Below, piece after piece: positions 12,101 through 23,628 of a stretch of DNA of 64,000 nucleotides. A program made the translations under genes and the position numbers. The stretch's first letter is position 1. The number at the start of each line of letters is the position of its first letter. Location: assembly GCA_963920705.1 (NCBI GenBank), contig OY987239.1, positions 5,162,371 to 5,226,370 on the forward strand, in the 5' to 3' direction. This DNA is from Odiellus spinosus. Lineage: Eukaryota; Arthropoda; Arachnida; Opiliones; Phalangiidae. Under the pieces are notes generated by a model. The model ran no database searches and was not told the origin of the DNA. It saw only the letters and a program-made list of their open reading frames with translations.

Positions 12101-13247
12101 TTCACGACTATCATTTTTCTTAAGTGGTTTAACATTATGCATAAATCCGCCTCAGCTTCAAACCTTATACACCAATTCCCCTTGAACTGGTTAAAAATTC
12201 ACCGAGTATAATCGAAGTTATTATTGTCTTATCTCTTATCTAAATTATGTTGTTTCAATCTTCCATACCCGTGTAAACGCACCTTTATTTAAGTTCTTCA
12301 ATCCACCCCAAGTTTGCACCAGAGATAAGCCTATACTGCCCGTTATACCTTTGCTTTTTCGAGTAAATGATATATATGGAAAATAGCTTAGGCGCATGCT
12401 GCCAACTAAAACTGCCAATAATCGGTCAAATTTCTTTAAATTTTTGCATAAATTCTCAAATAACTTCTAAACTATCTCGAATTTTAAATTAATTTTTCGA
12501 CTTTCTAATTAATTAGATTAAGATGAACCATTTTAATATTTTTAATTATAATATAAATTAATATTGCGTTTCATTTCCCTAAACAATATCAAACAAAATC
12601 ACCCCATGAGGCTAATTTGCATACGTTCCAAAAAGATACTATATAAACCTTTCGAAGGGCTATATTAATCGAAGTAACCGTGCGTGATGGCCATGAAGTT
12701 AGGGGGAAAACCCCCCCTTTCAATGTCTTGCTGATTCTTGATCTCTAGGCGCTTGGCGACGCAATTTACCCATTGGTGGGGCGATGTTTGGAGTCAGTGG
12801 AAGGTTGATGTGAACTGTACTAGTGGGGGACGCCTCGCTAGTATGGAACGCTGAGATCGGAAACTGGAGGTTGGACCTTGGTGCGGGGATGGTCGGAGGT
12901 GATTATGACAGTGGGAGACGTCCCATTGCTTGTAATCGCCTTCGGCTGTTTAGCATCGAGGTTCGCCCGTAAAGTGGATGGTGGAATGCGATGATGTGCA
13001 ATGGGAGACGTCCTGTTGTATGTCTTTACACGACACTTGAAACTCAATGTGGCAGCCACGCTTAAAGGAGGTAATTCCCCGGAATTGAACGATAAGCTGG
13101 TATGATTACGTCTCTAGACTTTTGGCTCCACGAGCTAGGTCACATGACTTCCGTTTACACAGGATATCCGCTTACACACACAGACAGACACACAGACACG
13201 ATCAGTGTAACACCTCCCCCTGAACTAAAGTTCAGTCGGGGAGGTAA
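9149..13247 (+). mobile_element. rolling-circle (Helentron/HINE)-like element, copy A
   Basis: The 5' end reads CAAGTTGGGAAACC with CCTCCCCGAC about 25 bases in. The 3' end is a hairpin (CCTCCCC CTGAACT AA AGTTCAG TCGGGGAGG) followed by TAA, so the 5' subterminal motif is the inverse of the 3' stem. A CA/GACA microsatellite precedes the hairpin. The uninterrupted gypsy-2 5' LTR shows the empty site: insertion fell in an A-run with no target duplication. Inside are three ~600-bp degenerate direct repeats (AAGGTCAAGGT phrases near 9461, 10086 and 10624), a 20-bp minisatellite and a 3' kilobase shared by all copies. There is no Rep or helicase frame, so it is non-autonomous. Class is inferred from structure; Helentron-associated elements share subterminal inverted repeats, a microsatellite, a 3' hairpin and A/T insertion without duplication. 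Confidence 0.7.
11396..11633 (+). repeat. 20-bp minisatellite in element A
   Basis: About eleven to twelve head-to-tail 20-bp units of the type AATCACGCGAATCGATTCGG, with GAGA/GCGA and ATTC/ATAC variants. Each unit junction holds the palindrome CGAATCGATTCG. The same array occurs in copies B and G with more units. All three forward frames are open, simply because 20 is not a multiple of 3 and the unit lacks stops. Confidence 0.85.
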
Positions 13248-13476
13248 AAAGTGTGTAAATAGTTTTTTATATCTCATCTAAATAGACCAGAGATAAGATA
13301 AAACGTCTGCTATATAAGGTCAAAATACAAATGTAACCAGTTAGATTCTGACCGCGAAATTGTAATGTATCCAGTTAACCGTGTACGACGTGTTATAATC
13401 TTTTAAGTATAACCAATAATTAATTTTAGTTATGTCCATGTCGGTTTAATATAGATACCACAAAAAAAACGTAACA
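13248..13476 (+). repeat. main fragment of the split 3' LTR of gypsy element 2
   Basis: This continues the LTR from the A-run through GTGTGTAAATAG to GTAACA and is followed by the GGTTA target duplication. It matches 6522-6753 closely, with a few base differences and a small deletion (TATAAGAAGG versus TATAAGG). Confidence 0.85.
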
Positions 13477-13481
13477 GGTTA

Positions 13482-14340
13482 AATTAGGTTAATTAAACCC
13501 TGGAAATAGCCCATCCCTTCTTTTAGGTAATACCTAGCTCGATCTAACCCGTTCCTCTTGTAATATTTTAGTTAAGGCTAGGCTAGTTAGTCCCTTGCCC
13601 ATACCTCCAACTAGGTAATCCCTCGAGCTAGCCCGTCCATCTGGTAATCTTTAAGGTAAGGTTAGGTTAGTTAATCCCTCTAATTAGCCAATCCCTCCAA
13701 CTAGTTAATCCTTAGCTCGGGCTTTATGTAATATTTTAGGTAAGGCTAGGTTAGGTTACTTAATTCCTCGAATTAGCCCATCCTTCCAACTAGTGAATCC
13801 CTCGGGTTGCCCATTCCATCATGTAATCTTTAAGGTTAAATTAGCTTAATTAAGCCCTGGAAATAGCCCATCCCTTCTACTAGGTAATACCTAGCTCGAT
13901 CTAACCCGTTCCTCTTGTAATATTTTAGGTAAGGCTAGGTTAGTTAGTCCTACGCCCATACCTCCAACTAGTTAATCCCTCGAGCTAACCCGTCGATCTG
14001 GTAATCTTTAAGGTAAGGTTAGGTTAGTTAATCCCTCTAATTAGCCAATCCCTCCAACTAGTTAATCCTTAGCTCGGGCTTTATGTAACATTTTAGGTAA
14101 TATACTAGGTTAGGTTACTTAATTCCTCGAATTAGCCCATCCTTCCAACTAGTGAATCCCTCGGGTTGCCCATTCCATCATGTAGTTTTACGGTTAATTA
14201 AACCCTGGAAATAGCCCATCCCTTCTACTAGTTAATACCTAGCTCGATCTAACCCGTTCCTCTTGTAATATTTTAGGTAAGATTAGGTTAGGTTAGTTAT
14301 TTAATTGAACTAGCCCATCCCTCTTTTACTACTTTGGGGA
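13482..14340 (+). repeat. continuation of the higher-order TTAGG-like satellite
   Basis: Same four-module ~355-bp organisation as 5490-6502, interrupted only by gypsy element 2. The modules near the right edge (14200-14340) are more diverged, as is common at satellite edges. Confidence 0.75.
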
Positions 14341-14925
14341 AGGTTAGGTTAGTTAATCTCTGTCTTTCGAGATTTGTACCAGGGTCTTAATTACGAATAG
14401 ATTGAAGCCTCAAATAAACGCTATAATTTTTATTCAGCATTAGTAAGAATTAAGGTTCAGTAGACCTATATAGCAAAATAGTGAAATGTGGAAAAAGTGT
14501 ATATTTTTGGTCAAAAAGGGACAGAAATTATACAAAAAAAGAGGTTGCTTCGCACCCTTAATAAAAAAAAAAGCTCTTTATTTAAATCGAATCAAACCCG
14601 TGAAGGGACACAAATTAATTGTTAGAGAAAGAGCAATTTCATATCTTTAAAATTATAGTTAGTAGATTTAGTCTACTACTTCAAAGATTTTATTATTATT
14701 ATATGTTTTTCAAAAAACGGATAAAGACGACCTAGGAAACCTACCTCTCTTATTGGTTTTATTTTTAAATTCTATCAGTATCACTAATAAAAAAATTAGC
14801 TAAAGATGGAGTTCCTTTAATGTATATATTATTACATTTAGTCCTAGGTCGTCTTTATCCGTTTTTTGGAAAATATATAATAATAATAAAATCTTTGAAG
14901 TAGGAGACTAAATCTACTAACTATT
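14341..14925 (+). repeat. linker and long palindrome (right arm truncated) of composite copy 1
   Basis: The linker (14341-14520) matches 38425-38604 and, inverted, 60562-60740. The palindrome has a left arm beginning near TATACAAAAAAAGAGG at 14530, with outer and inner arm parts up to GACGACCTAGG, a ~110-base loop, and a right arm that stops at ACTAAC near 14922. The outer ~100 bases of the right arm are missing compared with 60362-60566. Confidence 0.7.
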
Positions 14926-15989
14926 TGTCATATTGCGGCGTTTCATTGTCCTCTTTGGGGATATCTACACAATTAAATTTATGGCAGTTTTTATCCACTT
15001 TATCTGATTGGCAAGCTCGAACTTTCGAACTATGTTGATCACCAAAAAGACTGCACATCCGGAGTTTGGAGACTGATGTACCAATAAAGCATTAACAATA
15101 CCCCTATGCCCTACCCCCGCCGCCATACTAACAGAGACGCTTTCTCCCAGTTTCAATAAGTGGAGGATCGACAGATTTTTAGCAGGAGACAAAATAACTT
15201 TGAAATAGGTTATTGGTTATCCTTACACTCGCATTATTTGTCTTTACTAATTATTTATGAAGTTAATATAATTTCAGAGAGTTGTCTAAGTCAAATAAAG
15301 GTCCCGAAAACGTTTTCGAGAAAAAGTTGAAGTTATTAATGACTTACATCCTTATTTAATTAACTCTAAGGATAGAATGTAGAACTAACGCTACAACCAG
15401 AAATATCAAGTTATTTTTATTTACCAATCTCCACTAAATTAATTAAATCCAATACCCTTTGCCGTTGATTAGGCTACAAATCTTTTCTTTTTCTTGCAGA
15501 GAAGCCTACGTTTAAAGAGCATCGAGGAGTTTGATATCTCGCTGTTAGCGAGTATCCGGCCAATCTTGCTCGTTATCAAGTGGCACCTTAGTAATCACGT
15601 GTCAAACTCCAGGGATTATTTACAGAACTACTTTCCGAGTGATATTTTGAATTCTAGCTTAATACGGAAACTTCCATGTTGAAAATCGCCGTAATTTTTC
15701 ACCATCAAAATTTCCACTATCTTTGAGGAGGTAACCACACGTATCGATGCCCGTATTTACGATATACCAAACATTTCAACTTGGTAAACTCGTGTACTCA
15801 GAACGTATCTTTCGGTGCAAGCTTAACAAACAGAATAACCATATTTTTCTATTTTATTAACTGAAAATGAATCTTTTCTTGTAGAAACTGAAATTTCCAC
15901 ACCAAATAACCGTAACGTAACGGAACAGAGTAAAATTACTTCGCATATTTGGAATTGTGATGTTGTAACGTGCCAAATTACAATTTTAG
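14926..15989. other. no gene recognised
   Basis: A/T-rich DNA with only short open frames. A 62-codon frame at 15494-15682 is preceded by a splice-like TTTCTTGCAG, but it has no recognisable motif and no partner exon that I can see. Confidence 0.4.
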
Positions 15990-17167
15990 ACGACACGGAA
16001 CAATCCAATTTAAATAATTTAATAAGCATGATTGTCTTCCATGAGAAAGTAAATCCTCTTCGTGTTCATTTTTATATAAAATATTAAAAAAATGGGCCCA
16101 ATTCCGCCAATCGGTATAATTGTCACTAGCCTTTAATGTAGCTGGTTTAAATGCGAAGACACTGTTTATGAAAATCTGTAATATTATTTAACTCGGATAA
16201 AATCATTAAGTTTGCCTGTAATAAAATCATATTTCTATGGTAAATATTTCGTTTTCAAGCACGAATCCATTTTTTGAGGTTTGTCTTATTATAAATTTTG
16301 GCCTATGTTTGCCAAGGTCTTTCTTACACTTTTGTTTTAATTATCGGAATCGGTAAAAAGTTAAATTTGGACCCGCCTCTATTTTCCCGCTATGAACAAT
16401 TAAAAAAAAAAAAAGCTAAAAGCTTAAAAATTAATCAAAATTAGCTTGAAGGAATGTTATTAAAATATAAATGCGCAGTGTAAATACAGGCGCAAAATGG
16501 CTACAGGATCTAAGTTGGTCCTCCAGTTTCTGAATTTCTGCTTTTGTGTCTCATGACTTCTCTTTGCCGCGTCTTACGTCAATGTTCTATGAACTTACGA
16601 TGGCTTCTAGTTCCAGCCACGGTCGTAGCCAATGAATCGTTCGGCCAATTAATCTTTAATTATGTAGGGATATATCCAAAGTAGAAATGGGCTAGAGTTT
16701 TTGACTTTCAACTAAGTTTGACGAGCATACCTGGTCAAGCTATGTTTCACCTTGACTGCTCAGTGGAAAATGTTTCTGATGAAATCAAAGAACGGTAGGA
16801 TTGCGCTTAACGTACCATTTTTACATTACACCATATATAAAATGAAGTTAAAAATCTGTATGAAATGAGCGACGATTATGGTAAAACGTCTACTTCAGTC
16901 GCCCTTTATTTCGAGAAAATCCTTTAATTACACCATAGCCTCCTCGATCACGCGCTTATAAACCCCGGTAAAAAAAATATTAACATGTGTTTGAGAGAAT
17001 AAATGGGAAATTAAAACTACACCAAAGGACAGCACGAAAAAGCACTAAATGTAAAGGGAAAAGAAAGTCGACGGGAGAAACAAATTCTTGCCTAATATAA
17101 ACTAAAATAAGTTATATAATTTGTATATTTTATGCACGCTAGTTCCAATACTCCCAATAAAATAAGA
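15990..17167 (+). repeat. repeat unit R1, copy 1
   Basis: This ~1.2-kb unit (CACGGAACAAT ... CCCAATAAAATAAG) recurs at 43968-45095 with small indels, and its last ~260 bp recur twice in tandem at 35441-35953. It has no coding potential. In two copies it directly precedes a GAAAACTTCAAAATTG phrase and tRNA-Ser-like DNA. Element B inserted at its right edge. Confidence 0.7.
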
Positions 17168-18026
17168 CAAGTTGGGAAACCAAAATAATACCTCCCCGAC
17201 AACCACGTGATGTTAACTAACCTAACCTTACCTAAAATATTAAAATTTATGGCATTTGTGGAAGACGAAGATTGAAAGCAAAAAAAAATAATATCTCAAA
17301 CACTAAATATATTAAACCAATAATTCAGGTCAAAAATATACTTCTTATCAAGATAAATTTGAATGCAAAAGAATCAAACTTAATTCAAAATAAAATTTTG
17401 AGAACCAGAGTCAGAAAATTTTTTGCTGAATAATGAATTAATTTTAATATAAATGCGTATCGAGTAAAATAAGCAAGGTCAAGGTTCTTCTTTTAAAACC
17501 ATATAATAGTTTTGAAGGCTCTAGAGTATTTGCAGAGCAAGTAACGCCAATAGGCAAAATATTATATCACATTGAACCTATATGCATTTCTTCAGTATAC
17601 CAACACAACCCTAAATAATTCTCTACTTAAAACCAAACCTAACTAGAGAAAAAAAGGAAAATAAATAAGATATAACCACATAGATTTCAAGATAAATAAT
17701 CCAGTCCATAATTCAGTATTAAAACAAAAAAATCAGAATTAAAGGGATACTGCCAAGGTTTTCCGACTAGTACAAACGGCCGCCTCTTAAAGATAGAAAA
17801 ATGTGTACAAAATTACGTGTACTACAAAAAAAGTCCCAAAAAAATTCTTGAAATTACGAAAGATTCGTTACAAGTTTCGAAATTCAAACTAGGCGGTTGG
17901 TACAGCCCAACTTGTTTTTCTCCCTATGACGTCATTGGGAGAAATTAGTAGTTTTTCGAATAGGAGGATAGTGGTAGAGCTATGTGGTATTTATTACTGT
18001 CGTCTGCTTGGATTTAAATTGCCAAG

Positions 18027-18920
18027 ATGTCAGATTCAGAAACATCAAACGGAGAATCAAATAATTCTAGCTCGGAATTTGCTACCGATAGTTCTGATTC
18101 AGAACAATCGCTAATAATAAATGAAACAAATGAGGAGGTTTCAAATTCTGATAGCGACCACGATAATTTTGGTGTACAACCTTATCAGTTTGAACCTCTG
18201 GTTGCAGAAGAGCCAGAACCTGCTGGGGAAGAACCCCCCATGGAAGTTGACAACCCCCGATTACACAACACTGATTGGTAATTAATCTGAATATTTATAA
18301 GACCAAGAAAAGATAAGAGTAGCAGTGTCTCTATTCTTGGTAAAATCAATATTTAATAAATCTAGTTTTAGTTTGCAAACGATAAATTATGAAGCTTACT
18401 GGACTGTTGAATTACGAAGGCCTGAAATTTGTTTTTTTGTTAAGCAGGTGTAATTGTGGTTACTGTTTTGTAATGCCCCTGGTGGAGGAGAGTTTCTGTT
18501 GTAGAGATGTACCTCAAAATCAAAGCCTTATAGAAAAAATTGGACCGTTTAATTGCGTAATTCAAACCGATACATTCGCAGATATAATGCGACCAAATAT
18601 TTTAAATATATTGTATGATGAGTTCAGGGAGAATAATTTTATACCTGCACCTGATGAAGTAAACCCGTAAGATAATTACAGAAAATAGATAATTAATGAT
18701 ACTTTGTGCATGGTTGAAATTTTTCTACAGTAGACTAATGGTTTCGTACTTTATTTTTAGAACATACAGATATTTAATATATCGATTATATACGCGTTGG
18801 ATATTCAGGATTTTGGGGAGGAGGAACAGGCGACCCATTCCAAGTTGCGTTATTAATAGAGTCAGGAGAGAATACCCATCAGACGACTACAGGGGTTTCC
18901 TCGAACCTGGGGCACTGTAA
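18027..18920 (+). CDS. P2X7-cytoplasmic ('ballast')-like protein encoded in Kolobok, 3 exons
   Basis: Exons 18027-18277, 18448-18666 and 18761-18920 join with GT/AG borders and matching phases to give ~209 residues without a stop. Exon 1 is an acidic Ser/Asp/Glu-rich tail. The join restores DWCNCGYC, and exon 2 continues to SFCCRD, a Cys-rich metal-site-like pattern. Exon 3 has YRYLIYRLYTRW, a Gly/Arg-rich turn, IPSCVINRVRREYP and YRGF. The order of these motifs (WC.C..C, CC, YR..YR....W, IPSC...IR..FP, Y.GF) is that of the cytoplasmic ballast domain of P2X7 receptors. It has no membrane segments, so it is not a channel. It stands tail to tail with the transposase gene, whose stop is ~70 bp away. 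Its role in transposition is unknown. Confidence 0.85.
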
Positions 18921-18988
18921 AAATATTTGAGTGAACTAATTTATTAAACACATTAAATTGAGGCATTTTAATATTATTAACATTTAAC

Positions 18989-21945
18989 CTAATAAGAAAA
19001 TCGGCGGGCAGATTTGTAAGCTTCAATAGCTTGATCTTTATCAGGCCTTTCATATTGAGCTGATAACGGTCTTGGTACTTCTTTGTGATCAGATTTGCTC
19101 TCGTTTCGCGCTTCTTCGTAAGTTTTGTGACATTTTGTGAGTAATTTGTTTAGCAATTTATCCGCATATTCTGCAAAACATTTTCTTAAAAACTTTAGGG
19201 CTGTATAAGTTTTTAAAGGGTGGTTGAAACTTATTATTTTATACCGTAAGTTGAAGCTTGCATTATTGGTTTCACAGAGTACTCTCCTTTTTTGGCCTTT
19301 GGGAAATGTATATTCCACCTTAGGTTTCCATCTACTGTTGTAGCTTGAATTTTTTCTGAGTTCTCATTGTAATGAAGAGCCGCTAAAAGCATTCTTGAAA
19401 AAGGCGTGGAATAAGCCAATTTTTTAAATTTACATCATTACATATTTTTGAATAAATATAGTTCATACCTCGCTTCCATCCCAAGATACGAATAATGGGT
19501 ATTTTTCGGGGCAAAATGAATAAGTACTGAATTGTAAGCTTCAACGCTCTAAGTTTGGGTTTCTGGAGATATTTGTAAGATATCTTTTTCAAACAGGCTG
19601 ATTATCTTCTTAAATTTTTCAAATACTGGAGTTCCAATTAAGTAATACTTGATTAACACAACTCAATTTATTTTTAAAACTCTAAAATAGTTACCTGGAT
19701 AAAGCCATTCTCTTTTTTTTCCATCCAAAGCGAGATCACCGTGAGTACATTTTGGAAAAGGTTTGCCATGGCCGCGATGAATATTCGCAACGTGTCTCAG
19801 TACTGACATAAACTTAGCTTGGATGAGTTTAGGCTTTCCATTACTCGAAATGGCGCTCCAATACATATGGTTTTGAACACTTTTGTTCCATTGGTCTAGA
19901 ACCACGTATTCTTTAGTCGCTGCAGCGTGAATTTTTTTTTTTAGAGCTTAATAATTGAAAAAAATACCAAAAAAAAAACAACCAATTAATATTTTTTAGT
20001 ATATTTTGAACGCCAAACTAATCAGATTAATCTTACATTTTACCATGTGCCAACAGTCAAATAAATGATTAATTTTTGGATAGTTTTTTTTGAGGTATGA
20101 TCGGATTTGAACATGGCGATCCGTGACGATAGACGCTATTTTCAGACCAGCATCTATTATAAATGATAGTCCCCTTTTCATACCTTCAAGCTCCATGGCC
20201 ACACTATTCTTAACTTCAGTGCTCTATTAAATTTCACGCAATCAGGAAGTTTTCAATTTTTAAAAATAAAATTGATTTATTTCACCCTCCCTTTAAATTC
20301 TTACTTGTACTAGAACCAAGTGAATAACTTTCCTAATTTGACTTTCATAAAAAACGTATGTTCCATATTTTGCACTAAACCCAGGGGAATCAGATCTTGC
20401 ATCTCCTCCTAGTTTCATCTTTTTCCTTTTCAACGATTTTAAAATTTTTTTTTGCTCCTCGTCCCAAACCTTAAATTATTTAAATTATAAAATTAATAAA
20501 CATTTATCAATTAGCAACCATATAGAACCCTGCGAATGAGATTTGTTTGTCAGCTTCAAAGCTTTAGATTTTTATAAAATATATGGGTTTCAATTCACTA
20601 TTATAATCAACGAGCAACTTTGTTTTCGCCGAATAATCACGATTCGCAGGGTTTTAATTTATACTTCTCTTATAGACTCGAGCAAAAAATATTGTTGAAT
20701 ACGGAAAAAAGTACGCCTACTAATGCTTTCTATTTGAGAAAAAGCTAGCATACGTAGCGCTTGCGTTGGATTAAGGCCAGAAAACAAGATTGATGCGGCA
20801 ATAAGGATATTTCCGAGAGGTTTCTGTCCTAGCATCGGTTGACTTTTCCAAGTGTTAGTATGGCCTTTTTCGCAAGAAGCGTGTATAGTTATCATCGAAC
20901 CCCAGGTGCTAGTGGTTACATTGCATGGTAGGAGGCATTGAAAACAGAATTGAAAGAGCTGTAGGAGCGCACTCTCAAATACTATAAATTTTTTTTCTTT
21001 CATTGCGCTTTTAGGATCCAATTTAAAACTTCTAGCTCTAAAAAAAAATAGATTTTAGTCTTATGTTAAGAAAAACAAAAATTGTTTTTAAAAAAATACT
21101 CTTTTATATCCTCTTCAGGTAACTCAGATGGCGTGTAACTTATATCCAAAGGATTAAGTGTCTGCCCCTCGTCTTCCTCCTCCGCCAAAAATTGTTTAGC
21201 CTCCTGACTAGCGCTCAACTCAAACTCATCTTTTCCAGATATATCAAAATCTGTTTGGCTGGCCATGTCTTTGCCCTTCAGCTCAGTTTGGCATTCTATT
21301 TTAGTATTTATTTAATCATTATTCACTTTAAAACAAAGACGATAATATACAATATACCAGCATTTTTACTGATGTTTGGAAAGGTTTGCATTCCAGCATT
21401 TTTAACAAAACCCAATTCTTTGGAAGGTAGACTTTGAACGTATTGGTTTCTTGTATTTTTGTGAGTGACCTGCTATATATGACAAAATTAATTCATGGCC
21501 TTGGCCTTTGATTACTAAAAGGTTTAAAGAATAATACCTCGGTCCTACGTTTCTTTTCTGGGATTTTATCGGTTAAAGATGAAAATGTTTCGGTTGAAGA
21601 CGCAATATTTAGGGTTGAAGTTGGCACACCTGAACTTATACCGATTGTGGGTACCGCTTCTTTTAATAATAAAGTTCTGGCAATTATTAAAGAGCTGGCA
21701 GCTTGCAGCTGTTTGACAACTTCGGGTTTTTTCGTAAAACAGTCACTCGCGAAATGAACCGAGCAAATTCGGGGGTTTTTAATTTTATCGTAATCGGTGA
21801 TATTCATATTACTAACCCATTTATCTCGCAATTCCACGTTACTTGGAAAACTGTGAAACGATAGCGATTTATCCAAATCGTTACTCAAACAACCCGGGAC
21901 AACACATTTTTTTTTAGAATATTTTGGCAAAGGCTTAGCTGCCAT
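18989..21945 (-). pseudogene. Kolobok transposase with N-terminal THAP domain, interrupted by a stop
   Basis: Exon 1 (21538-21945) encodes a THAP zinc-binding domain: CVVPGC, HSFP, a KW pair and CSVHF (C2CH). An acidic linker exon (about 21069-21256) and an exon ending at 20665 (CEKGHTNTWKSQP, LFSGLN) follow in phase. The next exon, 20305-20469, carries LGGDARSDSPGFSAKYGTY, a likely first catalytic aspartate. The exon from about 20220 carries a second aspartate in VTDRH and then FDCWHMVK. Another exon, to about 19670, has QNHMYWSAIS and HRGHG. The following exon reads ISPETQT, then a TAG at 19549-19551. After it the sequence still matches the family (HFAPK, LHYNENS, FPKAKKG), ending at 18989. 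One 3' splice site near 19420 also lacks an obvious AG. The protein would act in the nucleus on the element's ends, but this copy is probably inactive. Confidence 0.8.
20526..20653. mobile_element. 128-bp foldback/MITE in a Kolobok intron
   Basis: Perfect 12-bp terminal inverted repeats AACCCTGCGAAT and ATTCGCAGGGTT flank 104 bases of A/T-rich DNA. It lies inside the intron between transposase exons 20665 and 20469, so it should not harm splicing. I cannot fix a target duplication. Confidence 0.6.
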
Positions 21946-23628
21946 GATAACAAAAAAAAAAAAATTATGGAATGTTTATTCACTTTTTATGATTGTTTGC
22001 CGCACAGGATTTCTTTGCTAAAAGATTATTTATTTCTAAAGTGATTAAAAGATTTCTAAACCTTGTTAAAGATTATAAAAAGACGCGAAATTAAAAAATC
22101 TAGTGTTGTTAAAAAATTATCAGCCTTAATCAGACAGCGCGAGGAATTAATAGGATGAATACTTCTGTTAGGGGCAAAACCTCTAGGAAAATTTGGGAGA
22201 GGATAGCGGGGGGGTGGGGACCGTGACGTGAAATCGGAGTTTCGCTACTTCGCCTGTAGTCGGCGCCAGCGTAGAAAAACTAATTATTTAAACTTAATTT
22301 TAATATTAAAAACTAGTTAAAAATATTAAAACATATATATTTTTAAAATCCTTGATTGATAATCTATCTGTTTTAACTATTGGTTTTTTGATTCGTTACC
22401 ATCGAAAACCTTGGCAGCATCCCTTTAAGACAACTGAAATTAGCAATCTTTGGTAATATGTAAAATAGCCCTTACACGAACAATTTAAGTAAAGCAAATT
22501 ATCAAACAAACGCCAAATAAGTCAATTAATTAAAATTAAAAATATTAATCTTACCACTACCAAATAACGGGCAGAAAACACAGACATCAAGATAACATTA
22601 GCAAAATAAATTTTCAACACCGGTAATCCTGAGAACTAGATTCTACAAAATCTTCTGAAATAATAAATTTATTTTAATCTAAAAAATATAAAATCTTAAT
22701 AAAATATATATACAAATAACATATTGATAAACCAATTAAAATTAGATGCGAAAAACATTTAATCTCGATATGAGATTAAATACACAAGGTCAAGGTTCTT
22801 CTTTTAAAACCATATCAGAATTTTGACGGTTGTAGATTATTTGTAGACCAAGTAACGTGAAAAGGCAAAATGTTATATCACATTGAACCTATACATGGCT
22901 TCAGTATACAACACAAGTTGTGAAACAAACGTTATTTTACGTGACTACACACTAGCTAAAACGTCACCGAAAATAAACGACAGTAGGCATTAATAAACAA
23001 TTAACGAATAAGCTTTCCGCATAACACGCTAAACTACGAACTGTGACGTACAATTTCGCTTTTTGGTGCTACACGACCTACAGATACCTAATAAGCCTAC
23101 GTCTAAAAACACGTTTTTTGGTGATAATGCTGTGAGTAAAGAATAGATGTTTCTCTTTTGGCCCTACCATAAATTTTTTATATATTTTTTTTTCTGACAG
23201 GGCAGGCCTGAGTAAAAATATACCAAGTTGTGAAACAAACGTCATTTTACGTGACTCCACACTAGCTAAAATGTTACCGGAAATACACGACAGTAGGCAT
23301 TAAAAGCCTGGTTCTATTATACTTAATTGGGATTAACATTAAATTCATGTATGAAAAAGTGTGAAACTAAAACTAGCAGTCATCACGAGATCCAATCACG
23401 TGATTCTTTTCCTCACTCTGTCTACATTTCACTCTTGGGTCAACCATATCATACATGACTATTAAAACACGAGAAATTTCAATGTCAATCCGGTTTAAGA
23501 AAGTTCGTCAATTGTTAATTGTGGCATGACTAAAGCCGGATTCACACAGACCTATTTTCACGCTTTTCACGGTCACGCGCGAGGGGCAATGGGCAAACCA
23601 CTCTTGGAATCAGGTGTACAAACTAAAT

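Larger units (their letters stand above)
6508..13476 (+). mobile_element. Ty3/gypsy LTR retrotransposon 2, degenerate, split by element A
   Basis: The 5' LTR is 6508-6753 (TGTAGTG...AACATAACA). The 3' LTR is 9134-9148 plus 13248-13476, interrupted by element A. An exact 5-bp target duplication GGTTA lies at 6503-6507 and 13477-13481, inside the TTAGG-like satellite, and the satellite reads on correctly across it. A possible primer-binding site (TGGCGACGGGAT) starts at 6756, and an A/G-rich tract precedes the 3' LTR near 9117-9130. The internal part is only ~2.4 kb and lacks recognisable RT and RNase H, so it carries a large internal deletion as well as stop codons. Confidence 0.88.
5351..14925 (+). 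repeat. composite repeat copy 1: distal end, TTAGG-like satellite, linker, palindrome
   Basis: Parts in order: a ~140-bp distal end (5351-5490), a higher-order satellite (5490-6502, continuing 13482-14340), a ~180-bp linker (14341-14520) and most of a long palindrome (14520-14925). The same parts in the same order occur inverted at 60054-61325 and in part at 37797-38604 plus 43785-43945. The shared order in three places suggests one mobile unit rather than chance neighbours. Gypsy element 2 (6508-13476) splits the satellite. Confidence 0.65.
17743..22424 (+). mobile_element. Kolobok DNA transposon, 4.7 kb
   Basis: Terminal inverted repeats start AGGGATACTGCCAAGG on the left and read AGGGATGCTGCCAAGG inverted on the right (about 22 bp with one mismatch). 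A TTAA duplication lies at 17739-17742 and 22425-22428. Copies A (near 9725) and G (near 52276) keep the empty site with a single TTAA, proving the boundaries. TTAA is shared by piggyBac and Kolobok, but the THAP domain and the transposase motifs fit Kolobok. It carries two convergent genes: transposase on the minus strand, and a P2X7-cytoplasmic-domain-like gene on the plus strand. Confidence 0.92.

Noticed and set aside
12838-13059. 73-codon frame ([10 protein letters not shown]...) repeated in every rolling-circle-like copy
   Set aside because: It lies in the shared 3' kilobase, and a shifted second frame (MSCNYIQQD...) is open in the same place in several copies. Conservation is explained by common descent, and copy G has an indel that truncates it.
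15494-15682. 62-codon frame with an upstream splice-like site
   Set aside because: No recognisable motif, no partner exon, short, and in A/T-rich repeat surroundings.
18389-18920. A complete P2X receptor channel gene
   Set aside because: Only the cytoplasmic-domain motifs are present. There are no membrane segments or ectodomain, and the gene starts and ends within the transposon.
17739-22428. piggyBac assignment from the TTAA duplication
   Set aside because: The protein has a THAP domain and Kolobok-type DARSDSPG, TDRH and DCWH motifs, with no piggyBac-like DDBD or C-terminal RING-like region.
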